DNA from: an uncultured Gammaproteobacteria bacterium
Lineage (GTDB): Bacteria > Pseudomonadota > Gammaproteobacteria > Arenicellales > Poriferihabitantaceae
Assembly (NCBI GenBank): GCA_947259885.1
Contig: CAMYNW010000007.1
Location: forward strand, 62,001-126,000
DNA length: 64,000 nucleotides
Direction: 5' to 3'
Shown here one piece after another: positions 51,370 through 62,337 of this stretch. The translations under genes and the position numbers were made by a program. Each line of letters begins with the position of its first letter. Positions within the stretch are counted from its first letter, which is position 1. Below the pieces are notes generated by a model that made no database searches, was not told where the DNA came from, and saw only the letters and a program-made list of their open reading frames with translations.

Positions 51370-52766
51370 GCTGCCGCCTCAGGAGTCAAGCCATTGATAC
51401 ACAAGCTATTGGCAAATCGACCAATATCGCCCGCGCCCAGTGTTAATAAAATATCGCCGGGCTTCAGGTAACCTGGCAGGAGTCTTTCCAGTTCATCCAA
51501 GGTTTCCACGAATACAGGATCATTACCGCGTTTACGAACAGCCTTGCACAAGGCTCTGCCATCAGCACCCGCGATGGCTGGTTCTCCAGCTGAGTAAACT
51601 TCAGTGACGATTAAATTTTCGATCTCAGCTAGGACCTGGGCAAAGTCATCAAATAGGTCCCGCGTCCGGCTATATCGATGAGGTTGAAAAATTGAAACAA
51701 TGCGCCTCTGCGGCCAGCAACCGTGAGCAGCTTTAAGAGTGGCCCTTAGCTCTCGTGGATGGTGTGCGTAGTCATCGATCATCTCTACTTCACCCCCAGC
51801 AATCTTTAACATACCGAGAGTCTGAAAACGACGACCGATACCCTCAAAATCTGCCAATGCCTGTTTCACCGCATTGAGATCAATCTCCAGATTGCTTGCA
51901 ATGGCAATCGCCGCCAAAGCATTCTGAACATTGTGTTCTCCTGGCATAGCGAGATGGAACTGGCCCAGGCTTGCACCATTTTGCTCAACCTCAAAATAGC
52001 TGTTTCTCTCATGGTAACGAATGTTCACAGCACGAAATTCAACCCCTTCACTTATCCCATAACTAAGAAATGGTCGAGCTAGATCCCTACTCACCAAGCG
52101 AACCTCTGGATCATCAAAACACAATATTGCAAGACCATAGAATGGAAGATTGTGTAAAAATGCCAGGTAGGTCTTTCGAAGTTGGTCGAAATCACCACCA
52201 TAGGTTTCCATATGGTCAGCGTCTATATTAGTGACCACTGCCAATTGAGGCTGAAGATGAAGAAACGAAGCGTCGCTTTCGTCGGCTTCTGCGACCAGAT
52301 ACTCTCCGCTTCCAAGTCGTGCATTACTTCTCGCACTATTGACTACCCCGCCTACTACAAATGTCGGGTCCCATCCAGCTGCGGCAAGAACAGCAGCAAC
52401 CAGGCTAGTAGTGGTGGTTTTGCCATGGGTGCCAGCGATAGCAATACCGCGCCGAAATCGCATTAACTCCCCAAGCATTTCAGCCCGCTGTACAACGGGA
52501 ATCTTATGTGCGTAAGCTTCGATAATTTCTACATTGTCAGGGCTAACCGCACTTGAGGTCACCACTGCTTCTGCGCCGGAAATATTTTCGGCTTGATGAC
52601 CGATAAAGACCTTTGCCCCTGCTTTTTCCAATCTTTCCACAATTGGATTTCGCACAAGGTCAGAACCAGAAACGGTGAATCCTTGCTCCAGTAACACTTC
52701 TGCTATGCCGCTCATTCCGATTCCACCTATGCCGACGAAATGAATATGCTTGACGAATTCACGCAT
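51366..52766 (-). CDS. murC: UDP-N-acetylmuramate--L-alanine ligase
   Basis: Adds the first residue (L-Ala) of the peptidoglycan stem. The ATG at 52766 overlaps the murG stop by 8 bases and gives 466 residues with the expected start MREFVKHIHFVGIGGIGMSG. P-loop GTHGKTTTTS near 110; DEADESDASFLHL-like segment near 168; DDYAHHPREL near 340. ATP-dependent, cytoplasmic. Confidence 0.97.
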   Translation of the reverse strand: MREFVKHIHFVGIGGIGMSGIAEVLLEQGFTVSGSDLVRNPIVERLEKAGAKVFIGHQAENISGAEAVVTSSAVSPDNVEIIEAYAHKIPVVQRAEMLGELMRFRRGIAIAGTHGKTTTTSLVAAVLAAAGWDPTFVVGGVVNSARSNARLGSGEYLVAEADESDASFLHLQPQLAVVTNIDADHMETYGGDFDQLRKTYLAFLHNLPFYGLAILCFDDPEVRLVSRDLARPFLSYGISEGVEFRAVNIRYHERNSYFEVEQNGASLGQFHLAMPGEHNVQNALAAIAIASNLEIDLNAVKQALADFEGIGRRFQTLGMLKIAGGEVEMIDDYAHHPRELRATLKAAHGCWPQRRIVSIFQPHRYSRTRDLFDDFAQVLAEIENLIVTEVYSAGEPAIAGADGRALCKAVRKRGNDPVFVETLDELERLLPGYLKPGDILLTLGAGDIGRFANSLCINGLTPEAAA

Positions 52767-53829
52767 GAATGAATCCCTCACAAATATCGGCAACTTCGTT
52801 TGCCGCATTCGGCCGTCCTAGGGCTCTTGCTTTATTGGCCATTTGAATTAAATCTTCCCGCTTGGCGCTTAACTTAACAATCTGTTCGATCCATTCACCA
52901 TTTACAAATCGAGCTTGATCGCAAGCAAAAGCGGCCCCAGCACTCACCAGATAGGCCGCATTGTGTGCTTGGTGATCATTAACCGCGTGCGGATACGGTA
53001 CAAAAATCGCCACCACACCTGCCGCGCATATCTCAGAAACGGTCATAGCTCCCGCACGACAAATCACGATATCTGACCAACTGTAGGCAGCGCCCATATC
53101 ATTGATAAACGAGTCGACTTGCGCCGGGATTTCGTTTTGTTGATAAGCGGCATTTACCCACTCATAGTCATTCGCTCCACACTGGTGCCACACTTTTAAT
53201 TCAGGCAATCTGGAATCTGCCAATAGTTTAGGCAATTCTTGGTTAAACACCCTCGCGCCCTGGCTACCACCTAAAACTAAAATTCGCAGCGGGCTGTTTC
53301 TACTCGCCAGTCGCTCCTCAGGAATGACGATTTGAGCAATTTCTTCACGCACTGGATTACCCACCCAGCGTACTTTATTTATTCCGATAGCATGTGGAAA
53401 ACCACTAAGAACCTGACTGGCAATTCGAGACAACCATCGATTGGTTAGCCCCGCAATTGCGTTTTGTTCGTGCACAACGAGCGGCTTTCCGAGCAACCCC
53501 GCGACCAGCCCACCGGGGCCTGAAACAAATCCTCCCATACCAAGCAATGCGTCGGGTCTCTTGCGGCGAATAATCCCAAATGCCTGTATACAAGCATGCA
53601 ACAGCATATATGGCATCACCAGCTTGCGCCGCAATCCAGATTTTCGCAGCCCCTTGATCTGGATAAACTCTAGATCAAATCCAGCAGCAGGAACCAACCT
53701 GGCTTCAAGCCCTTCAGCATTCCCCATCCAGCTAATTTCAACTCCGCGCTCGCGCAGCTTACTTGCCACAGCTAACGCCGGCATCACATGCCCTCCTGTT
53801 CCACCTGCCATAACCATTAACCGGCTCAT
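52759..53829 (-). CDS. murG: UDP-GlcNAc: lipid I GlcNAc transferase MurG
   Basis: Makes lipid II at the cytoplasmic membrane face. The ATG at 53829 overlaps the ftsW stop (ATGA); the frame is open 9 codons further but inside ftsW. 356 residues. Glycine-rich loops MAGGTGGHVMPALAVA near 7-22 and GMGGFVSGPGG near 98; LGGSQGARVFN near 185; donor-site ICRAGAMTVSEICAAG near 255. Confidence 0.97.
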   Translation of the reverse strand: MSRLMVMAGGTGGHVMPALAVASKLRERGVEISWMGNAEGLEARLVPAAGFDLEFIQIKGLRKSGLRRKLVMPYMLLHACIQAFGIIRRKRPDALLGMGGFVSGPGGLVAGLLGKPLVVHEQNAIAGLTNRWLSRIASQVLSGFPHAIGINKVRWVGNPVREEIAQIVIPEERLASRNSPLRILVLGGSQGARVFNQELPKLLADSRLPELKVWHQCGANDYEWVNAAYQQNEIPAQVDSFINDMGAAYSWSDIVICRAGAMTVSEICAAGVVAIFVPYPHAVNDHQAHNAAYLVSAGAAFACDQARFVNGEWIEQIVKLSAKREDLIQMANKARALGRPNAANEVADICEGFIHA

Positions 53830-54998
53830 CGCACCTCCCTCGGCATTGGGCGGCATTGTCGATCTATACCAAGCAACATACCGATGGCGAGCATGCTTGT
53901 TAACATACTGCTGCCACCGTAACTCATTAGTGGAAGAGTTAATCCTTTAGTAGGTAGCAGGCCGGTGTTAACTGAAATATGGATGATTGCCTGGAGACAT
54001 AGCAGCAACCCAATACCCTGTGCAAGAAATCCCGCAAAACGATGCCCCTGATCCAGTGCCCTGCTTGCAATGGCAAATGACCGCCACAGTAAAACACCAA
54101 AAAGAATGACAACGCTGAAAATACCGGCCGCACCGAGTTCCTCTCCAACAACCGCAATCAAAAAATCGTTGCCAGCGTGGGGCAGATAAAACAATTTCTG
54201 AATGCTGCTACCTAATCCGATGCCAAACCACTCACCACGGCCTATTGCGATCAGCGCTTGTGCTAGCTGAAATCCAGAACCAAAAGGATCCGCCCAAGGA
54301 TCACGATAACTGAGCAAACGCGCAACCCGGTAGGGCTCCATCCACATCAGTATCGTCATCAACCCGGCGGCGACGCTGATACTTACCAGAAAGTGCCAAA
54401 ACCGCACACCTGCCAGAAACATCATTCCGGCGACAGTTGTAACCAGCACTGCAGTAGTTCCGAAATCTGGCTGCATGAGCAGTAATAAACCAATCACGCC
54501 TACGACCAATCCCACGTTAATGATTCCTACCTTGAACAAATGCAAATCTTCTTTCTTACGTGCAAGGTAGTCTGCGAAATAGACCAATGCTGCAATTTTC
54601 ATCATCTCGGAAGGCTGCATATGAAATCCCTTGATGCTGTACCAGCGCAGACTGCCATTTACTTCCACACCAACTCCTGGAACAAACAGTAGGATCAGCA
54701 TTAAAAGGCTAACAAGCAAAATTACTTTACTGGAAATCTGAAGCCAGTCCAGAGGGATTCTCATGGCCCCGATCAAAAGCAAAAAACCGAGTCCAATATG
54801 AACCAGATGCTTAGTAAGATGTTGAGTATTGAAAGCGAGGGTACTGCTGTCGGCGGCAATAGTAGCCGAGAACACCATTATCAAACCAAGTGAAAGCAGC
54901 GAAATGATTGCCAGCACCAGGGACACATCAAATCCTTCGGTCACCTGAAACCGACCAGCCTGGGATACATGATACTGATCGCCTTTATTCAGCATCAT
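53826..54998 (-). CDS. ftsW: Septal peptidoglycan polymerase FtsW
   Basis: SEDS-family glycosyltransferase that polymerises lipid II together with FtsI. The start at 54998 (or 54995) lies in the murD 3' end, with GGAGAGG just upstream; about 390 residues. Around ten membrane helices. Conserved VNGSLRWYSIKGFHMQPSEMMK segment (in two overlapping parts) near 110-130 and GLLPTKGLTLPLMSYGGSS near 345-363. Overlaps: 14 bases with murD, 4 with murG. Confidence 0.96.
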   Translation of the reverse strand: MMLNKGDQYHVSQAGRFQVTEGFDVSLVLAIISLLSLGLIMVFSATIAADSSTLAFNTQHLTKHLVHIGLGFLLLIGAMRIPLDWLQISSKVILLVSLLMLILLFVPGVGVEVNGSLRWYSIKGFHMQPSEMMKIAALVYFADYLARKKEDLHLFKVGIINVGLVVGVIGLLLLMQPDFGTTAVLVTTVAGMMFLAGVRFWHFLVSISVAAGLMTILMWMEPYRVARLLSYRDPWADPFGSGFQLAQALIAIGRGEWFGIGLGSSIQKLFYLPHAGNDFLIAVVGEELGAAGIFSVVILFGVLLWRSFAIASRALDQGHRFAGFLAQGIGLLLCLQAIIHISVNTGLLPTKGLTLPLMSYGGSSMLTSMLAIGMLLGIDRQCRPMPREVR

Positions 54999-56313
54999 GC
55001 CTCTCCTTAACCAATCTCCGGAATACTTCGCCACGATGTTCGTAGCTCCTAAACATATCAAAGCTGGCACAAGCTGGGGAAAATAAGACTGTGTCTCCGG
55101 CCTCAGATTGATTAGCTGCTAATTCAATTGCCCGCCTCAAAGATTTTGCAATTTCTGCCTTTTCACCCGCCTCTATCGCGTCAGCAATTATCAGCGCATC
55201 CTCACCGATCAAAATAACCGCTTTGACCGATTTCGCCACCGCAGCTTTCAAGGCAAGAAAATCAGCGCCCTTGCCTTGACCACCCGCGATAAGAATGACT
55301 GGCTTTTCAGCACCATTAATTGCCGCCAGGGTGGCGCCGACATTGGTTCCCTTTGAGTCGTTAATCCATTTAACACCATACCAACTTCCAACAAGCTCGC
55401 AACGATGGGGCAATCCCTGATACCGCATCGCAGCTTCTATCATTGGAGTGGAGAGTTCCAACCCCGCACAATCAATGAGCGCCATCGCGGCCAGCACATT
55501 GGAAATATTTTGCTTTCCCTGAAGGGTCAGATCTGTGATTGGGGCCAGCTTCTTCTGCCCTACGGCAAAATATTCTCCGCCTTCATCTTCAATAATACCG
55601 AACTGACCCTTTGCACCCTGGTCAAGCCCAAAACTGATCCCTCCATCCTTTTTTCCATACTGTCTCACCAGTGCATCATCACGATTAATCACACTACAGT
55701 TCGCGTGCTCATATACGCGAAATTTGGTCGACGCATACTCCTGGAGATTCGAATAACGATCCATGTGATCTTCGCTGATATTCAGAACCACAGCAGAGCA
55801 AGGTGACAGACTCAGAGTCGTTTCAAGCTGAAAACTAGATAGTTCAAGCACGTAGAAATCTGGGACGGGCAACTCCAATAAATCAAGGGCCGGCGTGCCG
55901 ATATTGCCGCCTACTAGGGCGGTATATCCTGCGCTATTCAGCATTTTGCCAACCAGCGTGGTGACTGTAGATTTTCCATTGGATCCTGTAACACCAATGA
56001 TTGGAGCCTTCGCCTCTCGGGCAAAGAGTTCAATATCTCCGATCGCGTGATCTGCAGCTACCGCCAATCCCGGACTCGCAATTATCTCCCGATACCCCTT
56101 AATCTTATTGTTAGGCAGATTCGCAACAAATGGCACCTCAGGATACGATGCGTACAATTGATCTAAAAATGGCGGATTATCCCGAGTATCGGTAACAACC
56201 ATGGCTTCCCCTCTGGCATACAGATAGCGAACCACCGACCATCCGGTCAAACCTAAGCCCGCCACCAATACAGGCGCATGTAAGTTTTGCGTTTTTGTTG
56301 CCGCGGCCATCAT
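54985..56313 (-). CDS. murD: UDP-N-acetylmuramoyl-L-alanine--D-glutamate ligase
   Basis: Adds D-Glu to the stem peptide. The ATG at 56313 overlaps the mraY stop (ATGA), giving 442 residues. [15 protein letters not shown] near 16-30, P-loop [12 protein letters not shown] near 107, [10 protein letters not shown] near 180, [12 protein letters not shown] near 312. ATP-dependent, cytoplasmic. Confidence 0.96.
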   Translation of the reverse strand: MMAAATKTQNLHAPVLVAGLGLTGWSVVRYLYARGEAMVVTDTRDNPPFLDQLYASYPEVPFVANLPNNKIKGYREIIASPGLAVAADHAIGDIELFAREAKAPIIGVTGSNGKSTVTTLVGKMLNSAGYTALVGGNIGTPALDLLELPVPDFYVLELSSFQLETTLSLSPCSAVVLNISEDHMDRYSNLQEYASTKFRVYEHANCSVINRDDALVRQYGKKDGGISFGLDQGAKGQFGIIEDEGGEYFAVGQKKLAPITDLTLQGKQNISNVLAAMALIDCAGLELSTPMIEAAMRYQGLPHRCELVGSWYGVKWINDSKGTNVGATLAAINGAEKPVILIAGGQGKGADFLALKAAVAKSVKAVILIGEDALIIADAIEAGEKAEIAKSLRRAIELAANQSEAGDTVLFSPACASFDMFRSYEHRGEVFRRLVKERHDAE

Positions 56314-57392
56314 CTGATTTTCAATGTTGCGAGACCGACTAGAACCAGCATTAAGCTGATTATCCAAAAACGAACAATCACTCTGGGTTCAGGCCAGCCT
56401 TTGAGTTCGAAATGATGATGAAGCGGGGCCATGCGAAAGATTCGCCTTCCCACTAATTTGTATGATGCAACCTGCAAAATCACCGACACGGTTTCTATTA
56501 CAAAAATGCCACCCATGACTATTAGCACGATTTCCTGACGCACTATTACCGCGACAATTCCGATCGCAGCACCCAGTGATAGCGCACCGATATCTCCCAT
56601 AAATACTTGTGCGGGATAGGTATTGAACCAGAGAAACCCAAGGCCGGCTCCAACCAACGCAGCGCAAAAGATCAGAACCTCGCCTGCTCCAGAAATATAC
56701 GGGATTGCGAGGTAATCGGAATAGATCGAGTTACCAGTCACGTAAGCAAAAATACCGAGCGCTCCCGCCACCATGACTGTCGGCATAATAGCCAAGCCGT
56801 CCAAACCATCGGTTAAGTTAACTGCGTTGCTTGTCCCCACAATGACAAACCAGGTCACGGCAATAAATCCAAAACCCAGAGGAACCGCAATATCCTTAAA
56901 TAATGGAACTAGCAATTCGGTTTCCGCGGGGGACTCCGCGGTATAAAAAAGAAACACGGAAGCAAAAAGGCCCGCCAAGGATTGACACATGAACTTATTT
57001 AGTGCACCCATTCCTCGGGGATTTTTGGAGATAAGCTTACGATAGTCATCTACCCAACCAATGATGCCAAAAGACACCGTTGTAAAAAGCGTTACCCATA
57101 TAAATCGATTCCCTAGATCGGCCCACAGTAATGTTGCAACCACCACTGATATTAAAATCAACAGTCCACCCATAGTGGGAGTGCCGACTTTGTGGAAATG
57201 TGTAGGTGGCCCATCTTCTCTAATAGTCTGACCAATCTGATACTCGCTCAGTTTGCGGATCATGGCGGGACCGAATATGAAAAAAATTGTAATGGACGTC
57301 AAAACACCGCAGATACCGCGCAGGGTCAGATATCGAAATACGTTGAAGAAACTGTAGTGTTGAGACAAATATTCAAATAGCCAGTTCAGCAT
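56310..57392 (-). CDS. mraY: Phospho-N-acetylmuramoyl-pentapeptide transferase MraY
   Basis: Integral membrane enzyme that links UDP-MurNAc-pentapeptide to undecaprenyl phosphate (lipid I). 360 residues, as in E. coli, with ten hydrophobic segments. Signature parts: [20 protein letters not shown] near 61-80, the Asp cluster WVDDYRKL near 112, [16 protein letters not shown] near 190, and [11 protein letters not shown] near 325. It overlaps the murF stop by 7 bases. Confidence 0.98.
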   Translation of the reverse strand: MLNWLFEYLSQHYSFFNVFRYLTLRGICGVLTSITIFFIFGPAMIRKLSEYQIGQTIREDGPPTHFHKVGTPTMGGLLILISVVVATLLWADLGNRFIWVTLFTTVSFGIIGWVDDYRKLISKNPRGMGALNKFMCQSLAGLFASVFLFYTAESPAETELLVPLFKDIAVPLGFGFIAVTWFVIVGTSNAVNLTDGLDGLAIMPTVMVAGALGIFAYVTGNSIYSDYLAIPYISGAGEVLIFCAALVGAGLGFLWFNTYPAQVFMGDIGALSLGAAIGIVAVIVRQEIVLIVMGGIFVIETVSVILQVASYKLVGRRIFRMAPLHHHFELKGWPEPRVIVRFWIISLMLVLVGLATLKIR

Positions 57393-58768
57393 GGGGTCTC
57401 CGAGCTGTTTTTATCATTTTTATTTCCGACTAAAAGCTCTACAACTCTTCCCATCCGTGAAGATTTCGATCCTTTCACAAGCAGTGTGACTCCTGGCTTG
57501 TCGTCCACTTGCAGTGACTCAAGCAACGCATCAATATCATCGAAGCATTCTGCCTTTTCTCCATAACCACGGAGTAATCCATCGACGTCCGAATTACCTG
57601 AATCAGCGAGCACAATTAAACGGTCGATACCTGCCGTGGCCGCGGCTTTGCCAACTTCTGCATGCAGAGCTTCACCCTCAGGGCCAAGTTCAGCCATCGC
57701 GCCGAGCACGAGTATGCGCTTGCCTGGGTAGTTTGCGAGCACCTCGATAGCGGCTTTCGAAGAAGATGGATTAGCGTTAAAACTATCGTCGATCACTACA
57801 GCACCTGACGCAGTTTCTAATGTAAGTAGTCGCCCGGATTTACCTTTGGCACTTTCGAGACCAGAAACAATCTCCTTTGGATCAATTCCTGCCGCGATGC
57901 AAGTTGCAGCAGCCGCAAGTGCATTCATAATATTGTGCCTGCCAGCAAGGGGCAGACTGATCCGTAAGGATAATCCGTCTATCTGCAAATCAAATTCGCT
58001 ACAAGCAGGATTGATCCGCACATTCAATGCTGTGATCTGCGCAATGTTGTCGAGACCAAAGCTGATAATTTTTCGATTCCCCGCATGCTGTTTCCAAAGG
58101 TCAAAGTAATTGTCGTCAGCGTTTAAAACCACAACACCATCCGATCTGACACCACTAATAATCTCCGCCTTTGCTAGTGCAACCTGGCGTAAGCTTCCAA
58201 GCCCCTCAAGATGTGCGGCCGCGGCATTGTTGATCAGCGCTATGGTTGGCGCGGCAATACGACTCAGATAGTCAATCTCTCCGGCGTGGTTCATACCCAT
58301 TTCAATGACGGCATGAGTATGTCGGGGTGTAAGCTTTAGCAGGGTAAGCGGCACCCCCCACTGATTGTTAAAACTCTCTTTTGGTGAAAGGGGGTTGTGA
58401 GAAACAGAGAGAATATTCCTAATTAATCCAGTAACAGTGGTCTTACCATTGCTTCCAGTTATTCCCAGTACTGGAATCTCGAACCTGGCACGCCAGCTTT
58501 GCGCTAATTTGCCAAGGGCAATGGTAGTGTCCTCGACCATGAGCTGACTAATTTCTGCATCGTCGACGTGATCAACAACTGCACCTACAGCGCCACCTTT
58601 TAGCGCCGACTTCAGGTAATCATGCCCGTCAAAGTGTTCTCCCGGTATAGCGACAAATAGGTCTCCTGGAGCCAACTCTCTAGAGTCGGTGCTGACACCT
58701 GTAAACCTAAGGTCAGCGCCGACTAATACCCCACTAGTAATATCTGCGGCGGAAGATAAGTCCATCAC
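57386..58768 (-). CDS. murF: UDP-MurNAc-tripeptide--D-alanyl-D-alanine ligase
   Basis: Completes the pentapeptide by adding D-Ala-D-Ala. 460 residues. [17 protein letters not shown] near 34, P-loop [14 protein letters not shown] near 104, [13 protein letters not shown] near 156, [10 protein letters not shown] near 325. Start overlaps the murE stop (ATGA). Its D-Ala-D-Ala substrate must come from a Ddl enzyme encoded elsewhere. Confidence 0.96.
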   Translation of the reverse strand: MMDLSSAADITSGVLVGADLRFTGVSTDSRELAPGDLFVAIPGEHFDGHDYLKSALKGGAVGAVVDHVDDAEISQLMVEDTTIALGKLAQSWRARFEIPVLGITGSNGKTTVTGLIRNILSVSHNPLSPKESFNNQWGVPLTLLKLTPRHTHAVIEMGMNHAGEIDYLSRIAAPTIALINNAAAAHLEGLGSLRQVALAKAEIISGVRSDGVVVLNADDNYFDLWKQHAGNRKIISFGLDNIAQITALNVRINPACSEFDLQIDGLSLRISLPLAGRHNIMNALAAAATCIAAGIDPKEIVSGLESAKGKSGRLLTLETASGAVVIDDSFNANPSSSKAAIEVLANYPGKRILVLGAMAELGPEGEALHAEVGKAAATAGIDRLIVLADSGNSDVDGLLRGYGEKAECFDDIDALLESLQVDDKPGVTLLVKGSKSSRMGRVVELLVGNKNDKNSSETPC

Positions 58769-60288
58769 CGACTGCCTCCGAGAATTTTCTTGACCACTTC
58801 ACGGTCACTAAAAGGCAGGCTTATCTGGCCAACAGTCTGGACTGTTTCATGACCTTTCCCTGCCACCAACACCAAATCTCCTGCCTTAGCGGCGTAGATT
58901 GCCTGATTTATGGCTTGCTTCCTTTCGAGGATGACTTCATGTCGCCCAAGTGCGTCTTTCTCAACTATTCCTTCAACCACTTGTGCCGCTATGGCGCTAG
59001 GGTCCTCTGACCGCGGATTGTCGCTGGTGACGATCACATAGTCGGCCAATCGGGCCGCCACCTCTCCCATTACGGCGCGTTTTGCCTTGTCCCTATCACC
59101 TCCACACCCAAACACAACCAAAAGTTTTCCATCAACCAGAGGACGTAACGACAATAAGGCCTGTTTCAAAGCATCCGGGGTATGCGAATAGTCAACCACA
59201 ACGCTTGGCTTCTCATCACCATCAGTGAAGAGCTCCATACGGCCGGGAGGCGATTGCAGTTTAGGCACCACTGCAGCAATTTTATTAAGTGGATACCCCA
59301 GTGCAAGCAATGTCGAAATTGTCGCCATAAGGTTTGGTAAGTTAATCTCCCCCAGGAGAGGCGAGTGGATCTTGTGTTTCTGCTGTTGCCACATCAGAGT
59401 AAAATTAATGCCCTGATCATTCACAACGCTATCGGCTGCAGTTACATTCGCAGGCGGATTACCGTAGCTGATGACTTCGCATGCATGGGCATCTCCAAGA
59501 ATCTTCCTGCCCATCGCATCATCATGGTTGATCACAATTGCGTCCAAACACTCAAAGTCAAACAGCTTTCGTTTCGCGGCCGCATACTGCGCCATCGTTC
59601 CGTGATAGTCGAGATGATCCTGGCTAAGATTTGTCAGGACCGCAACATCGAAATCAACTGCGCTCACTCTGGACTGTTCTAAGCCATGGGATGAAACTTC
59701 CATACAAACAGATGTCGCCCCTTGATTAAGGAAATTACGCAATGCGCGCTGAGTTTCAACCGCATCCCCGGTCGTAAGGTCTGCTTCAACGAGATCATTT
59801 AACCGGCCATTTCCAATGGTGCCCAACATGGCTGCACGCTCCCCCAAAAGATCCAAAGCTTGGGTAAGCAGATAGACACAAGTGGTTTTTCCATTTGTCC
59901 CGGTAATACCTACTACCGTCATTTGGCGAGCAGGAAATCCAAAAAACCGCGCCGCTATAAGACTTACCTGATTACGAAGATCTGTAACACCGATTGCCTT
60001 TCGCCGCCTTGCTAGGGCAATACATTCCTTCGGAGCATGATTACTTTCATACAGAATCGCTCTGGCACCAGAATCCATTGCTTTCTCAACATACTGACGA
60101 CCATCTGCCTGGGCACCGGGCAAGGCGATAAACAGTTCTCCCCTTTTTACTCGCCGACTATCCAAAGATATCCCAGCAACCGGTTCATCACCATCAACGC
60201 GATCTACTAGCTCATTGCCTACTAAACCTGAAAGCAGAGAAGACATATCCCTGTGACCGCTTTGTGCTGGTAAATCGATTGCCGTCAT
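58765..60288 (-). CDS. murE: UDP-MurNAc-L-Ala-D-Glu--meso-diaminopimelate ligase
   Basis: Adds the third stem residue. The DNPR motif near 423-426 (TSDNPRSEDP) marks a meso-diaminopimelate-adding enzyme, so the cell wall is of the DAP type. 507 residues. P-loop GITGTNGKTTCVYLL near 128, EVSSHGLEQ near 195, DYSHTPDAL near 370. Overlaps ftsI stop (ATGA) and murF start. Confidence 0.97.
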   Translation of the reverse strand: MTAIDLPAQSGHRDMSSLLSGLVGNELVDRVDGDEPVAGISLDSRRVKRGELFIALPGAQADGRQYVEKAMDSGARAILYESNHAPKECIALARRRKAIGVTDLRNQVSLIAARFFGFPARQMTVVGITGTNGKTTCVYLLTQALDLLGERAAMLGTIGNGRLNDLVEADLTTGDAVETQRALRNFLNQGATSVCMEVSSHGLEQSRVSAVDFDVAVLTNLSQDHLDYHGTMAQYAAAKRKLFDFECLDAIVINHDDAMGRKILGDAHACEVISYGNPPANVTAADSVVNDQGINFTLMWQQQKHKIHSPLLGEINLPNLMATISTLLALGYPLNKIAAVVPKLQSPPGRMELFTDGDEKPSVVVDYSHTPDALKQALLSLRPLVDGKLLVVFGCGGDRDKAKRAVMGEVAARLADYVIVTSDNPRSEDPSAIAAQVVEGIVEKDALGRHEVILERKQAINQAIYAAKAGDLVLVAGKGHETVQTVGQISLPFSDREVVKKILGGSR

Positions 60289-61994
60289 GCCGATTTACCG
60301 TCCTGGTCTACACCGGTAATTTGAGGTTCATCTATATCATCGGGCGTGACATTGTAGAGCCGCATTAAATCTTTCATCAGATCAGCAAAAACCGGGGCTG
60401 CGACGTCACCGCCGTAATAGCGTTTACCACGTGGGTCATCTATTGCGACCACCATCACAAACCGAGGATCAGAAATTGGCGCCATCCCAGCGAAAAGTGA
60501 CATATAGCGCTTGTTGTTATAGTTACCCTCCAGCAATTTATGGGAGGTGCCAGTCTTGCCACCTACCCGATAGCGCGCTATACGTGCTTTACGCGCCGTA
60601 CCTTCAGGAGTCGCGACCTTTTCCAACATCGCACGCATCTGCTTTACTGTACTTTTACTGAAAACACGTCGACCCTCGGCACGGAAGTCGCTCGGCTTTG
60701 GTTCCAGCGTAATCGACAATAGTTCACCATCGGTCGCCAGAGCGGTATACGCTCGTGCCAGCTGAAGAGGCGTCGATGAGAAGCCGTATCCATATGAAAT
60801 CGTCGCATGTTCGATTGGCCTTGAACGCCTAATCAGTGTCCCACTCACCTCACCCGGTAGAGTAGAGGTTTTTTCACCGAACCCGACAGACTGAAGTGTC
60901 TCGAACAGCGATTCGAATGGAAACGCCATCGCCAGCTTGGCGGAGCCGATGTTGCTGGAATGTACGATCACATCGAAGATCGAAATCTCGCCGTAATTGT
61001 GCACGTCGCGAATCGTATGGCCGCCTACCCGGTAGTATCCTGGCGATGTATCGACCATTGTATCGACCCCCACTTGTCCACTTTCAAGAGCCATGGCTAC
61101 AGTAAACGGTTTCGCTGTCGAACCAGGCTCAAGAGTGTCGGTTACTGCGCGGTTTCGAAACACTCCCTTTTTCAATGTGTTTCGGTCATTAGGGTTAAAC
61201 TGTGGGGAGTTAACCATGGCGATAATTTCGCCACTAGGGATCGCTAACACAACTGCGCTGCCACCCGCAGCGTTGTGTTTTTTGACTGCCTTCTCCAGGT
61301 AAGCACTTGCCAATGATTGGATTCTTTGGTCTATGCTGATCTGCAAGTCATTCCCATGCTTAACCTGTTGGATACTTTCTACGCTTTCCACATAGTGGCC
61401 GGCTAGATCTTTTAGCACTCTTTTACGACCGTGAGTGCCGCTTAGCTGCTTTTCAAAGTAACGTTCCAGTCCCTCCTGCCCTACATCATCCACATCTGTA
61501 AATCCCAGCAGATGTGCGCCAACCGGGCCTCCCGGGTAGTAACGTCGATACTCGCGCTGAATTTCAACTCCTGGAACATTCAACTTCATAACCTGTTGTG
61601 CCAGGGCTGGTGGCAAACGTCTTTTGATATACATAAAACTCGCCTCGGCACGGCGCTCGCATGACACCAACAGTTCTCTGGACTTAATTTCGAGAACTTT
61701 CAACATCGGCTTCCATTGCTCCCGTGTCGCACAGAACACCCCCGGGTCAGCCCAAAGTGAATCAACTGGTGTACTCACTGCTAACACCTGACCGTGGCGG
61801 TCTAGTATCTTTCCTCGCTCCGGCAGCACCTTGATCTCACGCAGATATCGTGCGTCTCCCTGAGCCTGTAAGTGACTCTGTTCTACTGTCTGAATCTGCA
61901 CCACGCGCAAGGCGATTACGCCAAGCCCGGTGAATAACATTCCCATCACCAGGTATTGTCGCCAGACTGGTGGTCTGGTGAATCGTTTACGCAT
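60285..61994 (-). CDS. ftsI: Septal peptidoglycan transpeptidase FtsI (PBP3)
   Basis: Class B penicillin-binding protein that crosslinks septal peptidoglycan with FtsW. 569 residues (E. coli 588). One N-terminal membrane helix (near 13-33), then the PBP dimer region (PERGKILDRHG near 58). Active-site motifs are all present: S292-T-A-K295, S346-S-N348 and K480-T-G482. The ATG lies 54 bases after ftsL. Confidence 0.97.
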   Translation of the reverse strand: MRKRFTRPPVWRQYLVMGMLFTGLGVIALRVVQIQTVEQSHLQAQGDARYLREIKVLPERGKILDRHGQVLAVSTPVDSLWADPGVFCATREQWKPMLKVLEIKSRELLVSCERRAEASFMYIKRRLPPALAQQVMKLNVPGVEIQREYRRYYPGGPVGAHLLGFTDVDDVGQEGLERYFEKQLSGTHGRKRVLKDLAGHYVESVESIQQVKHGNDLQISIDQRIQSLASAYLEKAVKKHNAAGGSAVVLAIPSGEIIAMVNSPQFNPNDRNTLKKGVFRNRAVTDTLEPGSTAKPFTVAMALESGQVGVDTMVDTSPGYYRVGGHTIRDVHNYGEISIFDVIVHSSNIGSAKLAMAFPFESLFETLQSVGFGEKTSTLPGEVSGTLIRRSRPIEHATISYGYGFSSTPLQLARAYTALATDGELLSITLEPKPSDFRAEGRRVFSKSTVKQMRAMLEKVATPEGTARKARIARYRVGGKTGTSHKLLEGNYNNKRYMSLFAGMAPISDPRFVMVVAIDDPRGKRYYGGDVAAPVFADLMKDLMRLYNVTPDDIDEPQITGVDQDGKSA

Positions 61995-62048
61995 TATTCA
62001 AAAGGTTTTTCTTTGTTGGGATTGAAATCTACGAGTTAACATTTTTCG

Positions 62049-62333
62049 TCACTCAAGTTCCAAATGGTTTTTGTTTAGCTCAAGAGTAACAATCTTGTCC
62101 GCACTCGGGGCGGACATTGCAAGACGTTTCTTGGCGTCGTCTGCAACGTTATGCTGGCGTGTCCAGGTTGCCTTTTCCAACATCAATCTCCCCCACTCCG
62201 CCTGCAATTCATCATAGCGATGCTCCCGTATTTGCAGCGCGACAAACTTAAGACGATTTTGGTGTCTCACAGTTACCACTGCTGTTGCACTTAAAAGAAC
62301 TAAGATCAGAAGGGAAATGCTAAGTCTGGACAT
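62049..62333 (-). CDS. ftsL: Cell division protein FtsL
   Basis: Small bitopic divisome protein that forms a coiled coil with FtsB and activates FtsWI. The ATG at 62333 gives 94 residues, 4 bases after the rsmH stop. A TTG at 62357 inside rsmH is possible but unnecessary. Membrane helix near 5-22 (ISLLILVLLSATAVVTV), then a leucine/charged periplasmic coil (LQIREHRYDELQAEWGRL). The ERxxLxxE-like pattern and position identify it; the sequence itself is divergent, as usual. Confidence 0.88.
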   Translation of the reverse strand: MSRLSISLLILVLLSATAVVTVRHQNRLKFVALQIREHRYDELQAEWGRLMLEKATWTRQHNVADDAKKRLAMSAPSADKIVTLELNKNHLELE

Positions 62334-62337
62334 GGCG

